Shown here one piece after another: positions 6,757 to 14,052 of a DNA stretch of 25,129 bases. Origin of the DNA: CAXBCP01 sp038120765 (GTDB lineage: Bacteria; Pseudomonadota; Alphaproteobacteria; MPNO01; UBA830). The position numbers and the translations under genes are program-made. The first letter of the stretch is position 1; the number at the start of each line of letters is the position of its first letter. The stretch covers positions 1 to 25,129 of the forward strand of contig JAYOMI010000051.1 of the NCBI GenBank assembly GCA_038120765.1, given 5' to 3'. The notes under the pieces are model-generated. The model saw nothing but the letters and a program-made list of their open reading frames with translations, ran no database searches and was not told the DNA's origin.

Positions 6757-8194
6757 CGAGATAATCCTTCAGATCCTGTTTGAACCAGTCTTTCGGCCAT
6801 GTGCGCTCGAAATCGGCGGGGTTGAGGCGGCTTTTTATCGTGGCGTCGATCCCGAGCTTGCCATTTACCCGGTTGAACGCATCTCCGGGGATCGGCGTGC
6901 CGGACGGATCGCCCGGATGTCCGCGTGTCTTGTTGACGACAATTATATCTTCCGCCGGATTACAGCGTGTCGCGATCGCATGATAGACCGCGCCGGGGTC
7001 GTCGATATCGATATCGTCGGAAATCGCCACGGCAAGCTTGCCGTTGTTCAGCGGCGTGCTCCTCATCGTCAGGAGGGCATCGCCGATCACGCCCTCGCGC
7101 GGCGCCCCGTTGACCTGGAGTACGCAGGACATGGCGCCACCCCATGTAGGAAAGCGGATGTCTTTCACGTCGACGCCCATCTCGGACAGGCGCGTATACA
7201 ACAAAGCCTCATGACAGAGACGCGGCAGCACCTGATGGTCCGTTTCCGGCACGGTCTGGACCGCCCGGTAGATCGGCCGGTCCTTGCGCATCATGATCGC
7301 GGTGAATTTTACGGTCGGCTGCGGCACCATGGCGGGGATGTGATACATCTGCGGGTTCGGGCCGCAATCCATCATCTCCATATCGCCCACCTGGAGCAGC
7401 CCTTCGATAACGATCTCCGCTTCGGCCGGCACCATCATGTCGATCGTCTCGCAGGGGACGAATTCGACGTCGCGGTCGAGGATGGTGCCGAACATGTCGG
7501 TCTCGCCCCAGGAATCCATATGGATGCCGGCGAAATTGCCCATGATTTCGAATGCCGGCGGCAGTCCGGCGACGTAGGCGATGGGAATCTCCGTGACGCC
7601 CATTTCGATATATTTCCGGAAAATGACGGCGGTATCGCGGGAAATGAACAGGCTGAAGCCTTCATTCGGGCCTGTCATCGTCGTCAGCGCGTTCATCACG
7701 TTGTAGCGGCCGTTCTCGGGATCCTTCACGAAGTTCATGCAGGTCATCATTGGGTTCGGATCGGCATCCGACTGGTAGCAGATCGGCAGCTTCGTGACGT
7801 CGACATCGTCGCCGGTGAGGATCACTTCCCGGACGGGACCTGTCCGCACGTTGATAACGCCGCGAGGCGGCTGGCGAAGGCGGTAGGCGAGGGTCTTCAG
7901 GAAATCCCCTTCGGCCACACCCAGCGCGCGGGCCTGAAGGTTGCGATGCTTGACCAGCATATCGACGACGCGAAATCCCGGCTTGCCGATGATGTTCTCG
8001 AAAACGATGGGACCTTCGCTCTGTGCCGACAGCGCGCCGATATGTTCGACCGCGACCGGTTTTCTGATGACGGTCACCACATCCGCGTTCGTTTCGAGCC
8101 AGCTTCTGAGGTCCTTGTCGACCACAAAGTTCTGGCCTTCCGTGGGTTCGGGGGCGGGCGAGAAGTCAGGCTTGCCGCGGGGCGGAAGATACAT
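6746..8194 (-). CDS. UbiD-family (prenylated-FMN-dependent) decarboxylase
   Basis: A 482-residue member of the UbiD family, which use prenylated FMN to (de)carboxylate aromatic or alpha,beta-unsaturated acids. Family landmarks are FENIIGKPGF, the R-rich segment NVMNALTTMTGP, SWGETDMFG and the conserved VPAEAEIVIEG (255-265) that contributes acidic residues near the active site, then WGGAMSCVLQV and SDDIDIDDP. Downstream of EIVIEG the usual EGPFGE-x-TGYY-type loop is replaced by MEMMDCGPNPQMYHIPAM, which suggests a divergent substrate pocket. The ATG at 8194 is preceded by AAAGGA. The gene sits 55 bp behind the Rid gene and overlaps the hydrolase gene. No UbiX (prenyltransferase) gene is in the window, so the cofactor must be made elsewhere. 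It is not likely to be the ubiquinone enzyme itself. Confidence 0.92.
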   Translation of the reverse strand: MYLPPRGKPDFSPAPEPTEGQNFVVDKDLRSWLETNADVVTVIRKPVAVEHIGALSAQSEGPIVFENIIGKPGFRVVDMLVKHRNLQARALGVAEGDFLKTLAYRLRQPPRGVINVRTGPVREVILTGDDVDVTKLPICYQSDADPNPMMTCMNFVKDPENGRYNVMNALTTMTGPNEGFSLFISRDTAVIFRKYIEMGVTEIPIAYVAGLPPAFEIMGNFAGIHMDSWGETDMFGTILDRDVEFVPCETIDMMVPAEAEIVIEGLLQVGDMEMMDCGPNPQMYHIPAMVPQPTVKFTAIMMRKDRPIYRAVQTVPETDHQVLPRLCHEALLYTRLSEMGVDVKDIRFPTWGGAMSCVLQVNGAPREGVIGDALLTMRSTPLNNGKLAVAISDDIDIDDPGAVYHAIATRCNPAEDIIVVNKTRGHPGDPSGTPIPGDAFNRVNGKLGIDATIKSRLNPADFERTWPKDWFKQDLKDYLDDD

Positions 8195-8249
8195 GGCGGG
8201 TCCTTTTCTGGTCGCGCGCTGCGGAGCGTTCTTGGGGCCTTCTCGGGCG

Positions 8250-8672
8250 TCAGATCACCGCGATTGCGTTGATCTCGATCAGGCAGCGGGGATCGGTGGC
8301 CAGCTGAACGACCTGCACGGTTGTGGTCGCCGGTTTGGCATCGCCAAAATATTCCGCCCAGACCGCGTTCATCGAATCCTGATCGGACAGGTCCGTGACA
8401 TAGCGTGACGCCGTGACGATGTCGTCGAACGTACCGCCGACGGCATCGAGGCCTTTCTTCAGATTTTCGAGCGCGGCCCGGGTCTGGCCTTCCATGTCGG
8501 TCGGCATGGAATCGAATTCCTCGGGGCGGTGAGGGTGATGATGATAGACGGGTGCCGCCGTCGCCCCGGCGAGATGGACATGTGTGCCGCCGGTTACCTT
8601 GATGGCGGGCGCATAGGGCATCCACATGTCCGGCGCATCGGGCCAGTGGATATGTTCGATTTTTTTGGTCAT
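8250..8672 (-). CDS. Rid (YjgF/YER057c/UK114) family protein without the catalytic arginine
   Basis: A 140-residue Rid-family protein. Canonical RidA hydrolyses reactive enamine/imine intermediates and relies on an Arg in the PARSCVEV segment. Here the same segment reads PATTTVQV, so that Arg is Thr117, while the C-terminal family motif CLIEINAIAV is intact. It therefore more likely belongs to one of the Rid subfamilies found in catabolic operons with other activities. A His-rich stretch YHHHPHRP (43-50) sits where most homologues have a short loop. The ATG at 8672 is preceded by GGAG; the frame is open well upstream but that part does not resemble the family. First gene of the operon with UbiD and the hydrolase. 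Confidence 0.9.
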   Translation of the reverse strand: MTKKIEHIHWPDAPDMWMPYAPAIKVTGGTHVHLAGATAAPVYHHHPHRPEEFDSMPTDMEGQTRAALENLKKGLDAVGGTFDDIVTASRYVTDLSDQDSMNAVWAEYFGDAKPATTTVQVVQLATDPRCLIEINAIAVI

Positions 8673-8739
8673 CGTCGTCTCCGCAGGTATGTGACCTGGG
8701 GAGTGTGGAATCTCTGTCGTCTCCACGCAAGCTGCCTGA

Positions 8740-8771
8740 AAAAGAAAGGGCGGCCCGCCGGCCGCCCTTTC
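8740..8771 (-). terminator. Rho-independent terminator of the chemotaxis gene
   Basis: On the minus strand AAAGGGCGGC, a short CGGCGG loop, GCCGCCCTTT forms a 10-bp GC-rich stem followed by CTTTTTC. It lies 26 bases behind the stop codon of the methyl-accepting chemotaxis gene (8797) and ahead of the Rid gene. Confidence 0.88.
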
Positions 8772-8796
8772 GCTGACCTGCGTTTCGTTTTCTGGA

Positions 8797-10572
8797 TCAG
8801 GCGGCGCGGACTTTCTCGAGAAAGTCGTCAACGGCGCTTCGCAGGACCTGCCCCTGTTCGGACAGCTGGTGTGCAGAGGCAAGGACCTCTGTCGCCGTTT
8901 CGCCGGTCCTCGCCGCGGCGTTGGACACAGAGATAATATGGCTGGAAACTTCCTGCGTTCCGGTTGCCGCATGCTGAACGCTTTGCGCGATCTCGTTGGT
9001 CGACGCCCCCTGTTGGGTAACAGCGGCCGAGATGGACGAGGCGATGCCGCTGACCTTGTCGATCGTGCTCGATATTCCGCCGATCGCTGCAACGGCACCG
9101 GTGGTCGCCGCCTGAATCTCGGAGATCTGGGCGGCAATTTCTTCGGTTGCGCGCGCCGTCTGATCCGCGAGCGATTTGACCTCGGTGGCGACCACCGCAA
9201 AGCCCTTGCCGGCTTCGCCGGCACGGGCGGCTTCGATGGTGGCGTTCAGCGCGAGAAGGTTGGTCTGGCTGGCGATGTCATTTATCAGGCCGACGACTTC
9301 GCCGATTTTCTCGGCTGCCGCCGCAAGACCCTGAACTTCGGCGTTGGTGCGTTCAGTTTCGGAAACCGCTTCGCTTGTGATTCGCGAGCTTTCGTCGACC
9401 TGCCGCGCGATTTCGCTGATGGAGGCGCTCAGCTCCTCGGCGGCCGCAGCGACGGTCTGGACGTTTCCGGTAGCAGCCTGGGACGCGGATTCGACGGCGG
9501 CTGTCTCTTCGGATGTCTGTTTCGCGGTGGCCGACATTTCCTCGGCGGAACGCTGCATGTTCGCAGCTGAATCATTGAAGACTTTGAGGATTGTGCTGAC
9601 CTTGTCGTCGAATTCCCGGGAAAGCTAGGTGATCTGTTCGGCGCGGTCGGCATTGATACGCGCCTGTTCTTCCTGCTCCTCTGCGCGTTTGCGGTCTGCC
9701 GCCATTTGCTGCTCGCGCGTTTTTTCCCGCATCTCGCGCTGAATCTTTTCATTTTCCGCGGCCTCGTCGGCGAGACGGCTGTTCTCTATGGCCTTTTGCT
9801 TGAAGACCTCGACGGCTCGCGCCATTTCACCGACTTCGTCCTTGCGGCCGGCCGCCGTGATGTCGACAGAAGTGTCCCCATCCGCGAGCTTCGACATCAC
9901 GCCGACAAGGCTGTTAACGGGTCTGCGAATGCTGCGGGTGACTGTCATGGAGATCAGAAACAGCAAGACCTGCAATACAAGCTGAATGATGATTTGCGTC
10001 ATGGCCCGCTCGTAGATCACGGCATCCAGTTTGTCGGTATAGACCCCGGTGCCGATAACCCAGCCTCAGGGGGCAAAGCCTGCGACATAGGACTGCTTGT
10101 GCACCGGAACGTCGGAGCCGGGTTTCGGCCACATGTACTCGACGAAACCTGCACCGCCGGCCTTGACGGTTTTGACGAACTCGTTGAACAGCAGCTTGCC
10201 GTTCGGATCGGCAAGCTTGCTCAGGTCCTTGCCGTTCAACTGGGGCTTCATGGGATGCATGACCATGCGCGGGGTCATGTCGTTGATCCAGAAATACTCC
10301 TTGCCTTCATACCGCATCTTGGTGACGGCCGCCGCGGCTTCCGCCCTGGCCTGGGCGTCCGTCAGCTCGCCGCTTTGTGACTTGGCGTAGTAACCGGCGA
10401 TAAGGGTGACGGTCGTTTCCGTCAAATGCTTCAGTTCGGTGTTTTTCTGCGCCTTTAGGCCAGTGGTTGTCTCATAGATGGTGATGGCCGACAGGATTAT
10501 GAGGCCGATCGCCGCAACGAAATTAAGTAGGTACAACCTTTTGGCGATCGAGAGATTGCTGAAGAATTTCAT
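8797..10572 (-). pseudogene. Methyl-accepting chemotaxis protein interrupted by two in-frame stops
   Basis: Reading one frame through gives a 592-codon chemoreceptor: N-terminal membrane helix (LLNFVAAIGLIILSAI), a periplasmic single-Cache domain (EYFWINDMTPRMVMHP), a second membrane helix, HAMP (TRSIRRPVNSL ... DEVGEMARAVEVFK), and the cytoplasmic signalling domain with the receptor tip INDIASQTNLLALNATIEAA. It would sense a small molecule in the periplasm and control CheA. Two stops lie in this frame: TGA at 10066-10068 in GFAP-stop-GWVIGTGVY, where homologues have Trp, and TAG at 9625-9627 in AEQIT-stop-LSREFDDKV, where CAG (Gln) would fit. No frameshift is needed. The ATG at 10572 starts the protein. 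A terminator follows. Either a recent pseudogene, a sequencing artefact, or read-through. Confidence 0.88.
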
Positions 10573-10684
10573 TTGGGAGACATCCTCAAGTTGCTTTTGA
10601 ATTTTGCGTTGTCGGACTCCCGTCGTAGTAAATGGCAAATGCAAATTTTCCGTAAATAAGCCTCAAATCTAAGGTGCCGGCGTT

Positions 10685-11566
10685 TCAGGAAACGCGCTTT
10701 TTCCCGCTCAGCCATTTGACGGCGGTGACCGCGGCGATAACGATGGCGGCACCGGCAAGCTGGCTTTCCGAGAGGACCTGGCCGAGCAGCAGGAATCCAA
10801 GTGCGATGCTGGCGACAGGTTCGAGGTTCATGATCAACGAGGTTCGGACGCCGCCTACAAGGGCGATTCCGGCAAAAAAGGTCGTGACAGCAATTGTGTA
10901 GAACAGGGGAACGGCGACGAGGCCGATCCAGCCGCTGTCGGTTTGCGGAAGAGAGAAATCTCCGGCAATCAGGCTGATGACGACGAAGCAGAACGCGCCC
11001 GATACATGCATGTGAACGGTTACGGCTCGGACGTTATCCGTCTTCAGAATTCGCGCACTCAGCAGGATAACGGCGGCCATCAGCAGCGCCGCCACGCCGG
11101 CCAGAACCATGCCGAGGACGCTGACCGTAGCATCCGTGTCGCCCAGTGCCAGGCCCAGACCCGCGAAACTGCCGGCGAGGCCCACCACGATACCGAGGTT
11201 CAGCGTTTCCTGTCGCAACAGCCAAGCGCCGAGCGCCGTGAGCACGGGATAGAGGTAGAAAATAAGGATGGCGAGGCCCACGGCGATATGGTCGAACGCC
11301 GCCATAAGGCAATAAGCCATCGCCGCATTCAGCAATCCCAGCGCGAGCGCCGCATTGCGTTCGGGGCGGGCTAACAGAATTGGCCGCCCCGACACCTTCA
11401 TCAGAACCGTCAGGGCGATAAGGGCGAGGAGCATCCGGATCGTGATCAGGGTCAGCGGCGTGGTTCCGCCCCCGTAGGACAGGACGGCAAATGCGTTATT
11501 CCCGGCAAAACTGAGTGCCGCGATGACAACAACAAGATATCCGATGAAAAGTGAAGGCGCGCCCAT
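10685..11566 (-). CDS. EamA-family (DMT superfamily) transporter
   Basis: A 293-residue inner-membrane carrier with about ten hydrophobic helices in two EamA repeats (first from YLVVVIAALSFAGNNAFAVL, second from VLGMVLAGVAALLMAAVILL). The family-typical LEPVASIALGFLLLGQ segment lies near the C-terminus, followed by a short basic tail (KWLSGKKRVS). The substrate is not predictable. I chose the ATG at 11566, preceded by GGTGA; a GTG at 11578 in frame is an alternative that adds four residues. It shares architecture with the carrier at 2451-3350 but its sequence is only distantly similar. It is separated by 112 bp from the small gene upstream and by 112 bp from the chemotaxis gene start, so it may be transcribed alone. 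Confidence 0.87.
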   Translation of the reverse strand: MGAPSLFIGYLVVVIAALSFAGNNAFAVLSYGGGTTPLTLITIRMLLALIALTVLMKVSGRPILLARPERNAALALGLLNAAMAYCLMAAFDHIAVGLAILIFYLYPVLTALGAWLLRQETLNLGIVVGLAGSFAGLGLALGDTDATVSVLGMVLAGVAALLMAAVILLSARILKTDNVRAVTVHMHVSGAFCFVVISLIAGDFSLPQTDSGWIGLVAVPLFYTIAVTTFFAGIALVGGVRTSLIMNLEPVASIALGFLLLGQVLSESQLAGAAIVIAAVTAVKWLSGKKRVS

Positions 11567-11678
11567 GCCGCATTTCACCCGTTTCTGCCGGGCCGGGCAA
11601 TGGCATTCTGGGCTGTCTGTCGAATCGCCAGGACCGCTCAGAGGCGGTGGTCCGCCGTGAAATCCCGCAGGGCAGGCG

Positions 11679-11963
11679 TCAGGAGGTTTCGCGTCGCAAG
11701 GTCTGAATGCGCCGCCACCGGTCCTGCGTATCGGTCAGGAAAGAAAGGTCGATCCGCGGCGGCTGAACGGCGGTGACGCATGAATCGATGATGCCGACGC
11801 CGTTGATAAATACGGTTACTTCCTCGCCCGGGGCCGGTTTGATGACCTCCGCATGTACGGTCATGGCCGTCGTTGTCAGCCGGGATACACGCGTGGTGAC
11901 CCCGCGCCCATTATAGACGATAACAGCTTCCGAAACGCTCGCCGGTCGATCGTTCGCCTGCAA
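11679..11963 (-). CDS. Small PilZ-like / hypothetical protein
   Basis: A 94-residue protein without membrane segment or signal peptide. The predicted beta-rich pattern (VSRLTTTAMTVHAEVIKPAP, then EEVTVFINGVGIIDSCVTAV) resembles a PilZ barrel, but the N-terminal RxxxR motif that binds cyclic-di-GMP is not present, so it would be a degenerate PilZ at best. The start is uncertain: the frame begins with TTG at 11963 and no ATG lies upstream in frame before sequence that looks non-coding. Codon use fits the neighbourhood. It lies between the second PEP-CTERM gene and the DMT transporter on the same strand. Function unknown. Confidence 0.55.
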   Translation of the reverse strand: MQANDRPASVSEAVIVYNGRGVTTRVSRLTTTAMTVHAEVIKPAPGEEVTVFINGVGIIDSCVTAVQPPRIDLSFLTDTQDRWRRIQTLRRETS

Positions 11964-12035
11964 AACAACACCATGGGCAATGAGATGACAGACATAGTGC
12001 GAAGGGCTTAATCTTCGGTGAAGGCGGTAATAAAG

Positions 12036-12059
12036 AAACCCGGGATTTCGCCCGGGTTT
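12036..12059. terminator. Bidirectional-looking terminator after the second PEP-CTERM gene
   Basis: AAACCCGGG (12036-12044), loop ATTTCG, CCCGGGTTT (12051-12059) is a perfect 9-bp stem. On the minus strand it is followed by CTTTA, on the plus strand by TTCT. It starts 34 bases beyond the stop codon of the PEP-CTERM gene at 12093 and most likely terminates that gene. Confidence 0.8.
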
Positions 12060-12092
12060 TCTGGTTGAGCCCGTAAAATACCGGGGACGGTT

Positions 12093-12941
12093 TCAGGCGG
12101 CTTTGTGTTTGCGCCGGCGCTGTGCGGCGAGACCCGCAAGACCAAAACCGAAGATCATAAGGGCGCCGGGTGCCGGAACCTCGACCACGGTTTCCGGAAC
12201 ATAGGTTCCGGTAAACAGCCAGTCGCTGGCATAGATATGGCCGCTGGGCGCATCGCCCGTCGGCCAGTGATTGAGCCAGCCCCAGCCGACAAAGGTCTCG
12301 GGACCGCCAAAGCCCGTGCGTCCTGCCAGGCGATAGTCGTCAAAATTGTTGAATGCGAACGAATAGCCGCTGCTTTGCTGGTCGACCATCGTGAATTCGT
12401 CGCCGCCGCTCGCGCCGGTCCATGTGCTGCCCATGCCCGTCGCGAGGATGAGCGTCCCGAAATTGCCCGTTACCAGGTTCTGGCTGTGTCCCGTCGTGCG
12501 AAGACCGACATCCGCGAGGTCGGTGCCGATCGTTCCGCTGCCTGTCGTCACGATGTTCTGGCGATATGTAAAATCGATATCGACGAAGCCGACATTGTTC
12601 GCATCCCACGTAGAACCGATATCGATCCCGCCATAGGCGCGCCCGACGATACGGACGGAGTTGGCCTGGTCGTCATAGAACAGGTTCATGCTCGTCCCGG
12701 CCGCATCGAAACTGAATGTGAAATCGTTGTTGATACTCCCGTAAAGGCCGTCAAGGCGAAGGCCGTATGTGGGGGTGACGAGTGCGCCGTCCGGATGATC
12801 GTTCAGCTTGTACTGGAATACGGCTGCGGATGAGGAGGAGGGCGTCAGGTTTGTCATCCCGCAAATGCACACCGATACGGCGATCGCAAATGTGGCGGGG
12901 CGGACGTTTCCAAGGGCGGTTTTGAACAGGCTGGGCATCAT
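12093..12941 (-). CDS. PEP-CTERM sorting domain protein (VPAP variant)
   Basis: A 282-residue secreted protein. The N-terminus (MMPSLFKTALGNVRPATFAI then AVSVCICGMTN) is a signal peptide with probable cleavage near SSSAA-VFQ, about residue 40. The C-terminus has the exosortase sorting signal: VPAPGAL (255-261, a VPAP form of the PEP box), the helix MIFGFGLAGLAA and the basic tail QRRRKHKAA. The body is rich in Gly, Asn, Asp and aromatic residues and looks like an extracellular beta protein; no enzyme motif is seen. The ATG at 12941 (second ATG at 12938) has GGGAG 6-9 bases upstream. It has its own terminator and a sigma-54-type promoter, so it is a regulated single-gene unit. It shares no obvious similarity with the other PEP-CTERM protein outside the sorting signal. 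Confidence 0.88.
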   Translation of the reverse strand: MMPSLFKTALGNVRPATFAIAVSVCICGMTNLTPSSSSAAVFQYKLNDHPDGALVTPTYGLRLDGLYGSINNDFTFSFDAAGTSMNLFYDDQANSVRIVGRAYGGIDIGSTWDANNVGFVDIDFTYRQNIVTTGSGTIGTDLADVGLRTTGHSQNLVTGNFGTLILATGMGSTWTGASGGDEFTMVDQQSSGYSFAFNNFDDYRLAGRTGFGGPETFVGWGWLNHWPTGDAPSGHIYASDWLFTGTYVPETVVEVPAPGALMIFGFGLAGLAAQRRRKHKAA

Positions 12942-13012
12942 CTCTGTTTCTCCCTTTCTTCGATGCTGTCGTCGGCGCGGTATCTTGCGGAGGACAGTCT
13001 GGCCGATAACAA

Positions 13013-13027
13013 GCAATTTTCGTGCCA
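13013..13027 (-). promoter_or_regulatory. Sigma-54 (RpoN) -24/-12 promoter of the PEP-CTERM gene
   Basis: On the minus strand the sequence reads TTGGCACGAAAATTGCT: TGGCAC, exactly five bases, TTGC, followed by T. This matches the RpoN consensus TGGCAC-N5-TTGCW at every defined base, with the invariant GG and GC at the right distance. The predicted transcription start is near 13000, giving a leader of about 60 bases before the ATG at 12941. Sigma-54 promoters need an activating ATPase (enhancer-binding protein); none is encoded in the window, but the region 13028-13194 is free of genes and could hold its binding site. Confidence 0.82.
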
Positions 13028-13194
13028 AGTCAAATAAGTTCAACAAAACAATGTGTTAAATATTTAATGCCGCTGGGCGATCCGAATCTGTAAATTATAC
13101 CGACGGTTGGCCACGATGTGTCGGCTACACGCGGTCGGGTTGTCGCTGTCCTTCGCAGACCCAACCAAAGACAGGCATAAACAATTGATTATGT

Positions 13195-13884
13195 TTATCT
13201 AATAGAGATATCCAACGTGCCGATACCGGATATCCTGCCGCTCAGATGGTCGCCCGGGGCGACCGCTTTCGGTCCTTTGGGCGTGCCCGTGAAAACGATG
13301 TCGCCGGCACAGATGGGGGCATAGGCAGAAAGCCGCGAAACGATGTCGGCTGTTTTCCAGATCAGTTGTGAGATATCGCCTTGCTGACGTATCTCGCCGT
13401 TTACCTCAAGCACGATTTCGCCTGCATCGGGGTGGCCGATTTCTGACGCGGGATGCAGCAGGCCGACGGGAGACGCGCCGGCAAAGCTCTTGCAGAGATC
13501 CCAGGAATGATCGTTGGCGATACAGTCGTGCATCACGTCGCGGCGGATCATGTCAAAGCCGACCGCGTAGCCGTAAACATGGTCGAGCGCGTCCTCGGGA
13601 GCGATATCTGTGCCGTCCCGGCCGATGGCCACGACCATTTCTATTTCAGGGTCGAGGTGCCGTGTTGCGGCCGGATAGGGCAGAATGCCGCCATCTCCAA
13701 GGAGCGAGTCGGCGGGTTTGAGGGAAATGCCCGGCACGCTGCCGGACGATCCGCCCAGCCCCGTTTCTGCCGCATGGTCGGCGTAGTTTCTGCCAATTGT
13801 ATAAATTCGCCTGATCGGAAACGTCAGGTCACTGTTTGCAATAGCGATACAGGGCGGCGTCCACGCAGGTATTACAGATTTCAT
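13195..13884 (-). CDS. Fumarylacetoacetate hydrolase (FAH) family protein
   Basis: A 229-residue protein of the FAH superfamily, metal-dependent enzymes that hydrolyse, decarboxylate or hydrate 2-oxo or diketo acids, often late in aromatic degradation. Visible landmarks are YTIGRNYADHAAE (28-40), the metal ligands E80 and E82 in HLDPEIEMVVAIG, D111 in GYAVGFDMIRRD and the C-terminal GDIVFTGTPKG. Length matches the single-domain bacterial subgroup (acylpyruvase / hydratase-isomerase like), so it is unlikely to be true fumarylacetoacetase. I chose the ATG at 13884; an in-frame ATG at 13935 has no ribosome site and adds 17 atypical residues. It is divergent from the PAS kinase gene with a 168-bp shared promoter region. 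Confidence 0.88.
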   Translation of the reverse strand: MKSVIPAWTPPCIAIANSDLTFPIRRIYTIGRNYADHAAETGLGGSSGSVPGISLKPADSLLGDGGILPYPAATRHLDPEIEMVVAIGRDGTDIAPEDALDHVYGYAVGFDMIRRDVMHDCIANDHSWDLCKSFAGASPVGLLHPASEIGHPDAGEIVLEVNGEIRQQGDISQLIWKTADIVSRLSAYAPICAGDIVFTGTPKGPKAVAPGDHLSGRISGIGTLDISIR

Positions 13885-14052
13885 CGGAATTCCGTGATTG
13901 ACGAAAGCGGTTCGTGCGCCACCGTTTTCCAGCATTTTCGGCGACTTGCACTGATTTTATACGCAGTTTAGCGGCATTCTCCATTTAACGGAAAGTTTAA
14001 GAAGCACCCCCAATATGGCCCCGTAATCAATGGGATTTGTCAGGCGTTCAGT

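Noticed and set aside
6734..8272. 512-codon open frame on the plus strand
   Set aside because: It is antisense to the UbiD-family gene, whose product is clearly family-like; the plus-strand translation is low-complexity and rich in His, Arg and Asp, typical of the complement of a high-GC gene.
8250..9224. Possible 324-residue Rid protein with a long N-terminal extension
   Set aside because: The extra 184 residues are Arg/Pro-rich, run across the terminator and antisense-frame of the chemotaxis gene, and the ATG at 8672 has a good ribosome site.
11620..11670. GGACC...GGTCC inverted repeat as a terminator
   Set aside because: Imperfect stem with bulges and no T-run on either strand.
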